A stretch of 64,000 nt of DNA from Melastoma dodecandrum (lineage: Eukaryota > Streptophyta > Magnoliopsida > Myrtales > Melastomataceae): contig JARUPY010000534.1 of assembly GCA_029817715.1 (NCBI GenBank), positions 1,862,501 to 1,926,500 of the forward strand, written 5' to 3'. Shown piece after piece: positions 48,641-60,075 of this stretch. The translations under genes and the position numbers were made by a program. A model generated the notes under the pieces. It had not been told where the DNA came from and did no database searches. It saw nothing but the letters and a program-made list of their open reading frames with translations. Position 1 is the stretch's first letter; the number at the start of each line of letters is the position of its first letter.

Positions 48641-49815
48641 TTGGTCAAATACTCAAATATCCTAAAATTTAACATTTTTTTCCGATTTAGCCTAACATTT
48701 AAAAATCATCTTCTTGCATTCCAAAATTGGGCTGTTATCTCAATTGTATAATCCGTTAGTCGTTCCTGTTAATGGAGTCCTACGTGGCACTGATAAGGCA
48801 GTAAACGCTGTCAACGCCACGTTTAATTAACTATTTCTTAAGACAAATTATCAGATACATCGTAAACTTTGACATTTTTTTTTTCGATTTAGCCTAATGT
48901 TTTAAAAATATAATCTTACATCCCAACATTGAGTCGCTATCTACATTATATATTATGTTAGTGGTCGACGCTAACGAAGTCCTATATGGCGTTGATGTGA
49001 CAATTAACTTTGTCGGCATCGCGTTTAATCTTTTTTTCTTCTCAAATTGAACCATAAACCCCGAGGTAGGGCTTAGGGTTTTAGATTTAAAACCCCAAAT
49101 ATAGTTTAATCCCACTCTTAACGCATATTTTAGTCCTACTCCGACCCATCCTACACCAGCACCCGACCATAATCTCACTTCGACCCTTGATCCCCGACCA
49201 CTTTCCCACCCTGACCCCAACCCCAAAACTTAATTGACATCTCCACAATGTTGGTCTGTAGTTGTGTGTTTGTATAACAATGTTGACATACTTACACAGT
49301 GCTATTTGCTTGGATAATGACCGTGTGTTTGTCTAAACATTGTATGACAATGTATTTGCGTGGACATGTTATGAAATTTAGTCATTCTAGACATTGTATG
49401 ACATTTAACTTGACTCAAATTAAAACAACTATAATTTGTTCATAATAGCTAAAAAATCTATTACAATATTTGTTCATATTTGTGAGGGCTAACAGATGAT
49501 ATAATGTAGATAATAGTCCAACGTTGGGATGAGAGACGATATTTTTCAAATTTTAGGCTAAATTAAAAAAAATGACAAACTTTAGAATGTGTTTGTTTTA
49601 TAATTTGGTCTGAGGAAAAATAGATAAAACGTGGGGTTAACGGCGTTAATTGCCATGTCAGCGCCGCGTAGGACTCCGTTAGCGGGGACGGCTAGCAAAT
49701 GATATAATAGAGATAACGGTCCAAAGTTGAGATATAAGAGAATCTTTTTTCAAATGTTAGGCTAAATCGGAAAAAAATGCCAAAGTTTAGTGTATATTTG
49801 ATAATTTGGCCTTGT
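48641..49815. repeat. Long inverted repeat, MITE/MULE-like modules
   Basis: A module with ttttccgatttagcctaac...gttaatggagtcctacgtggc occurs at about 48650-48830 and 48850-49030, and in reverse orientation at about 49495-49570 and 49615-49810. The module type (TIR-like, ending in a ggagtccta word) is common in plants, but I found no target duplication and cannot assign the superfamily. Confidence 0.6.
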
Positions 49816-49834
49816 TAATTTGTTGGTAGAAGTG

Positions 49835-52271
49835 AGATGCATCGACAAGGACGAGGAGAGGTTGTAATAATTGGATGTACGTTCACGTGCTGCACCTGTA
49901 CCAAAACGCAATCCTCCAAAAAATACTCCTAGAGCCAAGGAAGATTTGGGTTGGGAGCATGGCGTTGTTATTCCTAATAATCTAAGGATCGTCAAGTACA
50001 AGTATTGTGAGAAAGTGATGACTGGAGGCATTTACAGGCTAAAGCATCATCTTACTAGAATAAATAAAGATTTTGGAGTGTATAGCGCAGTTCCAAATTA
50101 TGTGCAAAGGAAGATGACGAATGTTGTTTGCACTTTGCAGGAAATATTGATTAAGAAATCAAAGTTATCTTCGCTTGAGAATGGGTAAGCAAGCACAAAC
50201 CACCTGCTAGATATTTGATCTCAATTTGGGAAGGATCTCTTCAAAATAAGTGCAAGCTCTCATCAAATAATCAATATGATGTTCAAGAAGGAACTTAGAG
50301 AAGATGCTTCTGAAGCAATTGCTTCTTTTTCTACAATAATGTCATTCCCTTCAATGTGACAAAGAGTGAAGGATATCATAAGCTACTTGAACTAGTTGTT
50401 CAACATGACTTGGGTTCAAGCCACCTTCTTACTGTGAGATTCGAGTTAACCAGTAGAAGAAGCAAATAAATTCGACCAAAGAGGCTATTCAGGAGCATTA
50501 ATCATTGGAAGAACTTTGGATACTCTATCATGATTGATGGATGGACTAACAAACGAATGAGGACTATTATGAATTTTCTAGTTAATTGCACAAGATGTAT
50601 CGTTTTTTTAAATCCATCGATGCCTCTCACATTTTTAAGAATACTAACAATATTTATAAGATGATTGAGTAGGTTATTAAGGAGGTTGGAGAAGAGAAAT
50701 TTATTCAGGTCGTCACGAATAATGTAACAAATTACAAGGCTGTGGGAGAGCTATTGATTGGAGAAAAGGAAGAATTTATATTAGATTCACTGCGCTAACA
50801 TTGCATTGATATAATGTTTAACGACTTTAAGAAGAAAATACCAATTTACAGAAAGAATATCTCAATTGTAAAGAAAATAAAAACTTACATATGTGGAAGA
50901 ACATCTCTAATTTCGATGTTACAAAGCTTCACCAATGCAAAGGATTTAGTGAGACTAGGTGTGGCTCGTTTTGCTATTGCATATCACACTTTGGGATGCT
51001 TGAATGACAACAAAGGAGCTTTGGTAAGGATGTTTGCTTTGGATTTATGGAAGTTCGACCAATGTGCAAAGGATGAGAATTACAGATAAGACATTTTGAA
51101 AGAACGTTGTCGTTTGCCTAAAGGGTGTGTTTCTCTTGATCAAAGTGTTGAGGTTTGTTGATTCTGATGAGAAGCCGGAATTTATTTATGAGGATGACGT
51201 GATTACAGAGATAAACACATTTAGGAAGAATGCTGTCGTTTGCATAAAGGATGCATTTCCCTGAATCAAAGTGATCAGGTTTGTTGATTTTGATGAGAAG
51301 CCAACAATGTGGTTTATTTATGAAGAGATGGACAAAGCTAAAGAAAAGATTAAAAAAAAAGGTAAATCTGATTATTCATATTTTTTTATTTCAGAGCTAA
51401 TTTAGAAACTAAATTTAGTTATTGTTTTCATTGTTTGGCTATATGCCTTTGTGGGAAATCATTGATCAACGATGGGATAGTCAGATACATAAGCCTCTTC
51501 ATGTAGCTGACTATTATTTGAATCCTATGCTACATTATAATTCCGGGTTCAAAGCTGATTATGAATAGAAGAAATGATTATATGATTGCTTACAAAGGAT
51601 TGTGAAAGATGTTGAAAAAATATGTAAGGCTGATTCTCAACTTGAGGAGTTTAAAAACAAGTTTGAGATATTTGGAAGTATAGTTGTTACCAAAGTACTT
51701 AATACCAAAACATCGACACAATGGTGGGAGTATTATAGGAGTCAATATTAAGAGTTGTAGAAATCCGCTATTTGCATGCTATCTCTTACATGCAGTTCCT
51801 CTGGTTGCGGGAAAAATTTGAGTGCTTTTAAGATGATAACTTTCAAATCAAAATCTATTTATTTAAATTAGAATTCATAGTTAATCGAAGTTAACTAGTT
51901 GTAGTACTTGTCTTCTGGTATTTGTTTATGTCCATACAAAAGGAAGAAATTGTTTGAAAAGGAAAACTACGAATGATATGGCTTTTGTGATGGCTAACTC
52001 AAGGTCGAGAAAGAATAAGTAAATAAGGACACCCAAAGAGTACGAGATTGATGACCTTCCATCATATGAAAAATGGATCCCTGATGATGAAGACTTGAAA
52101 AAGTTTGATAAAGAGAATGATACTATAATTGAAAATGTTGTGCAAGTTGGGAAGTGCGTTAATAGTGTTGGTGAAGATAATTTGCAGATTTCAAGCAGGA
52201 GAAAAATGAAGATGATATGGCTAACAAGAGAGATGATAAATTGAATGCTAGATGATTTTTTTGTTATGCGT
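49835..52271 (+). pseudogene. hAT (hobo-Ac-Tam3) transposase remnant with BED zinc finger
   Basis: Broken plus-strand frames follow hAT order: a BED-type finger (LGWEHGVV, then KYCEKVMTGGIYRLKHHL) at about 49940-50060; MIDGWTN near 50530; a long central part with IHKPLHVADYYLNP at about 51480; the C-terminal dimerisation region TQWWEYY near 51715; an acidic DLPSYEKWIPDDED; and a final FFVMRL-stop at 52271. Many stops and frameshifts rule out function. Termini were not located. It sits in the expanded part of unit A, between CYB561-A and SLH-A. Confidence 0.85.
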
Positions 52272-52520
52272 TTATGACTTGTGACTTTTGTGAACTTATG
52301 GAGAGACCTTTGTTTGTAAATTTACTTCGTGGGGATGAACAAGATCATCCGATTTTGGACTAAAATGAAAATAGTCGTAAACTTTAAGGACCAAAGAGTA
52401 TAAAGTAAATCTCTAACCAAACCAACCGAGAACAAAGCAAAGGGAGACATCATCAATCGGTCGTAAACAAGTCGAGCTAAACACTCGCAGACCAAAACGC
52501 TTGAACTCGTTGGGTTTAGG

Positions 52521-53379
52521 ATGACGGCCGTCGCTGCGAAGTCCCACATCGATTGGAGAGGAGAACGAAGCAATGCTTATATAAGCTGTGGAGACCTCTC
52601 CTCACAGGACGCGTTTTGGGGCTACCATTCCGGATGTGCTGTGTGTTGCCGGGAGTGGGTCCGCCAAAAACAAAACTGTGTGGGCGAGGCCCAAAGCGGA
52701 CAATAACCTGTGGCAGTGGTCTGGACTGTTACAATTGGTATCAGAGCCGGTGCCGGACCGAGTGTGCGAACTGTGTGTTCCACATCGGTTGGGAGCGGGC
52801 AGTCCACTAGGTGGAGCTGACCCGTTGCCTCACAGGACGCGTTTTGGGGCTACCATTCCGGATGTGCTGTGTGTTGCCGGGAGTGGGTCCGCCAAAAACA
52901 AAAGCGTGCGGGCGAGACCCAAAGCGGATAATATCCTGTGGCGGCGGGTCTGGGCTGTTATAGTCGCCACCACCTCCACTTCGTTTTCTCCATCCAATGC
53001 CCGCCTTCCCTTCCCCTCTCGTCATCGAGCCTTTCCCCACAATAGCCTTAGCTTCCTCCGCTTCTCCGCTGCTGGCATGGTCGCGCGTCGTAGTCCCGCG
53101 GCCCTCACCCTCTCATGGTATTCCAAATCGGATGACTCCTAGTTCAACGGGTGGGGATCCTACGTGACGGAACAGAAGCGACGGAAAGGAAGAGTAGGTG
53201 CATGGAGATTCGGTAGGCGGTTTTGGCCCTATCCTTGACTCTCATTTTCTGGGGTTGGTTTTGATGGGTGAAAATCTCCGTTGGATGTGCATGACTTGGG
53301 AATTACTTGATTGGAGCGATGGGGGCTTCGATTGTGGTTTTAGTTGTAGCAATGGCCCGTTTCTCGCATCAAAGAGGTA
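52521..53379 (+). pseudogene. Truncated copy of the SLH-domain gene (exons 1-2 only), copy A
   Basis: Homologous to the start of the gene at 60076, including about 200 bp of 5' flank (from 52300). It has a TRIM inserted six codons into the frame, an in-frame TAG where copy B has CAG (DDS-stop-FNGW, about 53141), a destroyed exon-2 acceptor (catg instead of cagg) and no exons 3-11, because the duplication breakpoint lies in intron 2 (about 53426). It is a by-product of the tandem duplication. Confidence 0.88.
52535..52962. mobile_element. TRIM (terminal-repeat retrotransposon in miniature), 428 bp
   Basis: Flanked by the 5-bp direct repeat gtcgc (52530-52534, 52963-52967). Two direct repeats of about 200 bp (52535-52733 and about 52763-52962) share cacatcg.ttgg near their starts and a nearly identical block from cctcacaggacgcg to the end (ctgttaca / ctgttata). 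Right after the first repeat lies tggtatcagagc (52736-52747), the primer-binding site complementary to initiator methionine tRNA. Only about 29 bp separate the repeats and there is no coding capacity. Unit B has the unoccupied site with a single gtcgc. Confidence 0.92.
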
Positions 53380-53536
53380 GATGCGTTCAGTGTTCTGGGC
53401 TGAGGATTTTAATATTGCAACAATGGCCCGATTACCGAATTATGATTAATGGCGTGTTTGGGAAGCTGAAGAAACCATGAGATATATTTATTTAGTCGCA
53501 TGCTTTTATATAATTTAATTTTAGTCCAGGAGGCAC

Positions 53537-53897
53537 TAGGAATGTTAATGAATCGGGTCGGGCACGAATAATTTAGCTCGAGCTCGATCAAAAAAATTTC
53601 AACCTGAGCTCGAGTCTGAGTCCGATCCGAGTTTTTTGCCCATTTCTCTCCTTTTATATTTATAGGCAATTTCAAAATTTAAATGTTATTTTTTTTAATT
53701 ATTTAATTATATATAAAATTTATTTAGTCGGGAGTTTGTCGGGCCGAAAAATCGACTCGACGGTTTGATTGTAAAAAGTAAGTCCCGAGCTCAAGCTCGA
53801 GTCCGACTAAAGTTTGACTTTTGTCAAGCCGGGCTCGAGCCAAAAGACGAGTCAGGCCGGATAGTTGGCGGTCCGGCCCGGCTCATTAACACCGCTG
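53537..53897. mobile_element. hAT-type MITE, 361 bp
   Basis: Terminal inverted repeats TAGGAATGTTAATGA and, reverse-complemented at the right end, CAGCGGTGTTAATGA are of hAT type. They are flanked by an 8-bp duplication, ggaggcac and gtaggcac, with one mismatch. The interior is made of inverted gagctcgagctcgag-like words, so it can fold back, and it has no coding frame. Unit A lacks it. Confidence 0.85.
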
Positions 53898-54139
53898 GTA
53901 GGCACGTAATGGAATTGTCTCGTTAAATAGACAAATCAAACCACATCTTTGATTTATCAGTAGTGAGTTTCAATACGATTATTTACACGTCTAATTAATC
54001 TCTGCCGCCTACTACAAAATCCAGAAACCAAACGAAGCCTGCGATGGACTGAAAACTCACACTTCTTCCTTCCTCTCTCTCTTGTCCAACTCGGGTAAAG
54101 AGAAGAAATTAGGGTTTCCGAGAGGCCACGGGAGAGGCC

Positions 54140-57100
54140 ATGGCGACGGAGAATCCCTCCTCCTCTGCCGCCGCTTCGTCGGCTCCGAGATCGAACCCTT
54201 CCGCGTCTGCCGATTCGTACATCGGCAGCTTGATTAGCCTCACATCCAAGAGCGAGATCAGGTACGAGGGCTTCCTTTTCAACATCAACACCGACGAGTC
54301 CAGCATCGGCCTCAAGAACGGTATTTTTTCGCTATCATCACCCCTTTTTATGGTTTCTTTTCTTTTTTTTTTTTTTGGGGGGGGGGGGGAGGGGGCTGCA
54401 GTTAGGGTTGCGTTGATATTGCCTAATGCTTGTTTGTTCCTCGTGTTTGTCCTTTTTTGCTTTTAAATTTTGTCATTGGAAGTGAGTTGTGTTTGGGGGA
54501 CAATCTGGGAGCTTAAATGCGCTTGTTGCGATGTTAACCTGTTTTTTTTTTTTTGGGGGGGGGGGGGGGTGCCTTCTGAATGACTGGGTGGGGGGCTCGT
54601 GTTTGGTTAGCTGTTTGTTTCGGGAAGACATCAAAATGGTTGAGGCTTTAGGATTAGGTCGTGTTTGTGTAAAATGGTATTCGGGTAAAGCAGTCGAATT
54701 GTTATCGTCCTTGCCTTGTATGATTTTGCTTGGCGCAGATGGTGTAAATAGTTATACGTTTAGTTGGAAGCCATCAAATAGGTCTGCTGATAAGGAAGAG
54801 CTTGGTGTTTGCTGAGTTGTGTCTATTGCGCCTGAGAAATGATATCCATGAGAAAACATTGGTCAATGAGTTTCATTTGGTCGTCGAATTTTATTTTTGT
54901 CCATTGGTTGCCTTTTGGCAGTTCGATCTTTTGGCACTGAGGGACGGAAAAAAGACGGTCCCCAAGTCCCACCAAGCGAAAAGGTTTATGAATACATACT
55001 GTTCCGAGGAAGTGACATCAAGGTATTGTTTTATAAAATATTTCATTTATTTTTCTGAGACTCCTGCTGTGGTTGAATTCGAGCATGATGCTGATCTTTG
55101 AAGTTTTACTTTATTCCAGGATTTGCAAGTTAAATCATCTCCACCTGTTCAATCTGCCCCGACCATCAACAATGATCCAGCTATCATACAGGTTAGACGG
55201 AAACCATCATTACATCAAGTTGCATCGGAAGAAAAAAATATAATTTTCGATACGTTAATCTTTGGCAGTCTCACTATCCCCATCCTGTGTCAACCTCCAC
55301 CAGTTTGCCCAGTGCTGCTAGTGGGCCTTCACAGGACCCGGTTTCTAACACACCTCAGATAGGGCTGCCTGGCACCAACTATCAAGGTGGTCTTCCCTTA
55401 TATCAGCCAAGTGGGAATCTTGGATCCTGGGGAGCTCCACATGCTCCTAACGCTGCTGGTAGTGGGCTTGTCATGCCCACCATGTATTGGCAAGCTTATT
55501 ATCCGTCACCAAATGGGATGCCTCATATGCCTCAGCAGTCCTTACTGCGTCCACCACCTGGCTTACAGATGCCTCCTTTACAGCAGCCGATGCCTATGCA
55601 ATATCCTGGCTTCAATAACTCATTCCCTACTGGAGCCTCAAATTTGCCGGGTTCCCTAGCCGAAGGCCCTTCTCCTTTGTTCCCTCCCAGCAGCAGCTCA
55701 TTGTCTATGCCATCAAACTTCTCTGTATCTTTGACATCAAATGTCACAGCTCCAGCTCCAGCTACATTACCCGCTACCATAACCCCAATTCCTTCAGCTA
55801 CCCTGTCTTCAGATGCATTACATAATTCCATTCCAAACAAGGCTCAGGCTTCTTCTCTACCTGCTGTTGGGGCTAACCCCAATTTTATGTCCCTCCCTCC
55901 CTTAACCAACCCTTCCCCTGTTAATTTCTTAGCACCCCCAGTGACTGCAAAGCCAATTCCTAGTTTTGGTCCCTCCCTACCATTTCAAGGTACTTCTCAA
56001 CCTGCTGCATCTATTTTAGGGCCATCTGACTCCAGCAATGTAGATGCTCCGAAAACGACTTTGCAAACCCCAACGCCTTCTTTGATAACACCTGGCCATC
56101 TGTTGCAATCTGGAACATCTGTTGTACCTTCATCTCAACTCTCGCAAGCTGCTCACAAGGATGTGGAGGTTGTAAAGGTTTCACCATCACCACCAAATCC
56201 ATCAGCCTCGATAAATTTAGATGTGCAACCCCCTATTTTGCCTCTTCCCCCACAAGCACAGCCTATTGAGGTAGTACTTACTGCAATTCCCTAGTTAATG
56301 CTATTGTATCTATATCTGTTTATTTTTATTTTTGGGTTTGAAATCACTTTCTCCCCTTTTTTGTTTTTGGGTGCCAAGTGATTGTATGCTTATCTGCAGA
56401 ATGGTGCTCCATTTCAGTCTCGTTATGGATATAGAGGACGTGATAGGGGAAGAGGAGGACGGGGGCAGGTAATGTTCCCATAGTTCGTTAGAAAACTATG
56501 CTAAGTTAAAGTCCTGCTTCATGTCTAGAGTGCCCTTTTTAATGTATACATTTGGGACTTCTGTTGTAGGAATTGGTGGTCTTCCTTATGCTAGTGTTCA
56601 TTGCACGTTTGCCTGCATTTAGACATTGTGGACGTGGATGGTGTCTTTGGTAGCCATTGTTCAGCTGATTAACAGTGTTAAATGGTGATATGACGGAATT
56701 TTATTTGGTGCGGAAGTCATAATGCATTTATTGGCTAGTCTTGCAGTTTTACCATAGCCTGATCTTTTTTTATTTTTACAGATGGTATGAGCTGGACTAT
56801 ATTGTTCGTTCAGAACTATAAACTATAAAGTAGTAGGAATTTCGAAACAGTTTTTTACCTCCATGTTGGCTGTAATTAGTATCACTGTCGTATTCCTAAA
56901 CTTGGTGCGTGATATATTTACCCTTAATGGATAGTTCGAAGGTTCTAAGTTGCATTTTAGATTCCCGGATTGTTTTTCCCATACCTGTACCTGTCAATTT
57001 AAACTGAAGATGGCAAATTTCTCTTGGATTAAACAGAATTCCCGCCCAGTAACCAAATTCACTGAAGATTTTGACTTTACGGCTATGAATGAGAAATTTA

Positions 57101-57668
57101 AGAAGGATGAAGTTTGGGGTCATCTTGGGAAAAGCAGCAAACATCATTCCAAGGACAAAGAGAGTGATGGCGATGTCAGCGAGGAGGATAACTTTCATGA
57201 TGATGACACTGAATTGCCAAAGATCGATGTCAAGGTAATAATGCTCCCTTGCAAACGGTGCCAACTTGTTCTAATATGGGAGACTTACCCATGTGACCCT
57301 GTTAACATTTTTTATCGTGGTTAAATGCTGTGACCAGCCCGTTTACAATAAAGATGATTTCTTTGATTCCATCTCCTGCAATGCCCTTGATCATGATTCT
57401 CAAGCTGGAAGGACTAGATTCTCTGAGCAAATGAAGTTGGACACAGAGGTATGTCCTGTTTTGATATCGTAACTGTGTTTGTACAGTACAAGATTCCCTG
57501 ATTGGTTTCTTCGTACAGACTTTCGGTGATTTTTCGAGGTACAGAGGAGGCCGATTTGGCCGTGGCATGAATCGTGGTGGGGGTCGTACGCGTGGTTACT
57601 ATGGGAGGGGTTACGGATATGGTGGTGGAAGAGGCCGGGGAAGGGGGACTTACGCCCGTCCTCTGTAG
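54140..57668 (+). CDS. DCP5: DECAPPING 5 (LSM14 family), copy B, 8 exons, 627 aa
   Basis: Exons: 54140-54320, 54922-55022, 55120-55191, 55269-56270, 56400-56468, 57037-57234, 57338-57448, 57519-57668. Exon structure is identical to copy A; exon 1 has one additional codon. LSM14 fold, FDF ([12 protein letters not shown]), FFD (KDDFFDSIS), TFG and RGG regions are all intact. Substitutions between the copies are scattered and conservative, no frame is broken, and the splice sites are kept, so both are probably expressed. Its promoter derives from the duplicated CRWN-DCP5 intergenic region, now without CRWN and with a MITE about 240 bp upstream of the start codon. The 60-bp intron duplication of copy A is absent. 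Confidence 0.95.
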
Positions 57669-57979
57669 CTGTTTCCTTTTTTATTTTTTATTTTTTCCAT
57701 TTTCTCTGTGTAGAAGATAAGCTTTTGCTTCTTGGTCAACTAAAGTGTGGTTTAGTTTGATGCACCTGTTGTTTGTGTGTTGTCTCCATTTGGGAGAACA
57801 ATAGGGGATATTTTACTGTTATTCCTAGAGAAATTAGTAGGAATCTTTGAGCTTGGACTGAAGGAGCATACAAACGAGTCCGTTTTATTAGCTGACAGAA
57901 TAAACCTCAATTCCCTCACTCCCTTTTTCACTCTGCTCGCCATTTTTGGCAATTGAACTGAATAGTGAGCTGAATAATA

Positions 57980-59757
57980 TCTCCTCATGGAGGAACCACC
58001 CTCCATTTCCCCTCCTGGTGGTGTTCTTCCTCGTACTTACCTGTGCTCTCCTCTTTCAAGTCCAGCTTCCATCCTCAAACGCAAGAACCCTCCTTCACTT
58101 CCTCTTACCTCCGCCTCGCCTATGCTGTCCTCCACCTTCTCTTCATGGTCATTGTGTTCATCCTCATCACCGGTGAAGGTCCGTCTGTCAGAGGAAATTC
58201 AATGTATCAGATCCGGTCTTCAAAAGCATTTGTCCGTAGTACCTGACTCTGGTTTTGCCAACAATTCCGGTGCACAGACGGTTCCCTGGATAAAGGAAGG
58301 CAAAGAAGTCAGTTCACCTGTGGCGCCAATGGTTGGCCTTGGCTTGTGGGGTTTTCGGGATGTGGACCAAATTCTCGGGGATGGATGGGGTCGTGTCCAA
58401 CTTCTACGAGTTTTGTACGGAAATACGGTTAGTTTTAAAAAAATTTGCGAAATACGATCCCAGTTTCGTAAAATACGGTTTTACCGTCGATGGGGCGCGT
58501 TTTGAAAACGCGTCCTCCGATTTATAAAGAGGACGCGTTTTCAAAACGCGTCCCCCGGCGTGCCAAAGGAAGGGGCGGGTTTTCAAAACCCGCCCCTATG
58601 CGAGATGAGAAAATGGCATGAGGGCGCGGTCTCAAAACGCGGCCTCATACCAGGGGCGGGTTTTCAAAACCCGCCCCTTAGATACTTGAAGAAAATTCTC
58701 CCAAGTATCGGAATGACGGGTGGGGAGGAGGGGGTTGAGGGGGGGCGGGTTTTAAAACCCGCCCCTTGAGGGGGTGCAGGGGGGGACGGGTTTTCAAAAC
58801 CCGCCCCTTGAGGGGGGTTCAGGGGGGACGGGTCTTCAAAACCCGCCCCTTGAGGGGGTTGAGTGGGGGGGCGGGTGAGGGGACTCGCCCCTTGAAGGAG
58901 GGGGTTGAAGGGGGGGGCGACTGAGGGGGGTTGAGGGGGGGGGCGAGTCCCCTCAAGGGGCGGGTTTTGAAGACCCGCCCCCACTCAACCCCCCTCAAGG
59001 GGCGGGTTTTTCAAAACGCGCCCCCCCTCAACCCCCTCCTCCCCACCCGTCATTCCGATACTTGGGAGAATTTTCTCCAAGTGTTTAAGGGGCGGGAGAC
59101 CGCGCCCTCATGTCATTTTCCCATCTCGCATAGGGGCGGCTTTTCAAAACCCGCCCCTTCCTTTGGCACGCCGGGGGGCGCGTTTTGAAAACGCGCCCTC
59201 TTTATAAATCGGAGGACGCGTTTTCAAAACGCGCCCCATCGACGGTAAAACCGTATTTTACGAAACTGGGACCGTATTTCGCAAATTTTTTTTAAAACTA
59301 ACCGTATTTCCGTACAAAACTCCAACTTCTACAGCCTGCATTCTTGGATGGGTATCGCATGCATCTCCCTATTCACTGTCCAGGTAAGTCTTACACCCTT
59401 GGGCATTAAAGCTCGACATTGTTTTAATAGCTTTCCAATTTTGGTGTTACGTTCCTGCAGTTGATGATGAGTTTCAGGAGGTTTTGGCACCGAGGTGTGG
59501 GAAGGTCTACTAGGACGAAGGTCCTGCCGTGGCACGTGTTCCTCAGATTGTACACTTACGACCTGGCCGTCACGACTGCGGAGACCGGGCTCCTCGAGAA
59601 ACTGACGTTCCTGTAGGCGGGGAGGGTTGAGGTGAGACCTCGCGGCAGCCCGGAGTTGATGGTTGTCAACGATTTGGGTCTAAGTTTGGCACTCTTTGAG
59701 TGGGGTTGTAATACTAACCGCCGTTTCCCCAAAGCATCATACTCTTCCACTGAATCT
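57980..59757 (+). pseudogene. Cytochrome b561-type transmembrane protein, copy B, split by a foldback element
   Basis: More complete than copy A: FFLVLTCALLF, LRLAYAVLHLLFMVI, RKAKKSVHLW, LALACGVFGMWTKF, GMDGVVSNFY, [element], LHSWMGIACISLF, then exon FRRFWHRG, KVLPWHVFLRLYTYDLAV, TAETGLLEKLTFL. Lesions relative to the expected protein are a surplus T after LLF (near 58051), TCA to TAA before RKAKK (near 58292), the 915-bp insertion in the NFY codons, CAG to TAG after LTFL, and one surplus base before SGVVILTAVSP (near 59698). The family moves electrons from ascorbate across membranes and reduces iron; the haem-binding HSW and PWHVF histidines are still visible. Confidence 0.87.
58408..59322. 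mobile_element. Palindromic foldback Mutator-like element, 915 bp
   Basis: Perfect 10-bp target duplication caacttctac (58398-58407, 59323-59332), which are the Asn-Phe-Tyr codons of the CYB561-B exon. Unit A has the site once, unoccupied (about 44300). Terminal repeats are those of the 1621 element. Nearly the whole element is one inverted repeat: every module of the left arm (cctccgatttataaagagg, ggcgtgccaaaggaagg, cgcggtctc, tgacgggtggggaggaggg) recurs reversed in the right arm, with about 35 bp present only on the left. Modules are themselves short palindromes (gcgcgttttgaaaacgcgc, gggcgggttttcaaaaccc). No tRNA-like segment and no coding frame. Confidence 0.93.
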
Positions 59758-60075
59758 AAGAAAACTTGATTCTCTTATGTGACCCAAAACATGTGTTGTT
59801 CCAGCTGGTCTGTAAAGATTTGCACAGATGCCGATGTTCTGGAGAGACCCCCCTTTTGTCTGTAAATTTACTTAGAAGGAGAAGAACAAGAACGTACGAA
59901 TTTGGCCTAAAATGAAAATAGTAGTAAAATTTAAGGACCAAAGAGTATAAAGTAAATCTCCAACCAAACCAACCGGGACCAAAGCAAAGGGAGACATCAT
60001 CGCTCGGTGGTTAGAAGGGCGGACAAGTCGAGCTAAACACTCGCAGACCAAACGCTCGAACTCGCTGGGTTTAGG
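59758..60075. other. Promoter region of the SLH-domain gene
   Basis: About 200 bp (from 59865) is conserved at 52313 in unit A. Nothing else recognised, and no clear TATA box. Confidence 0.5.
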
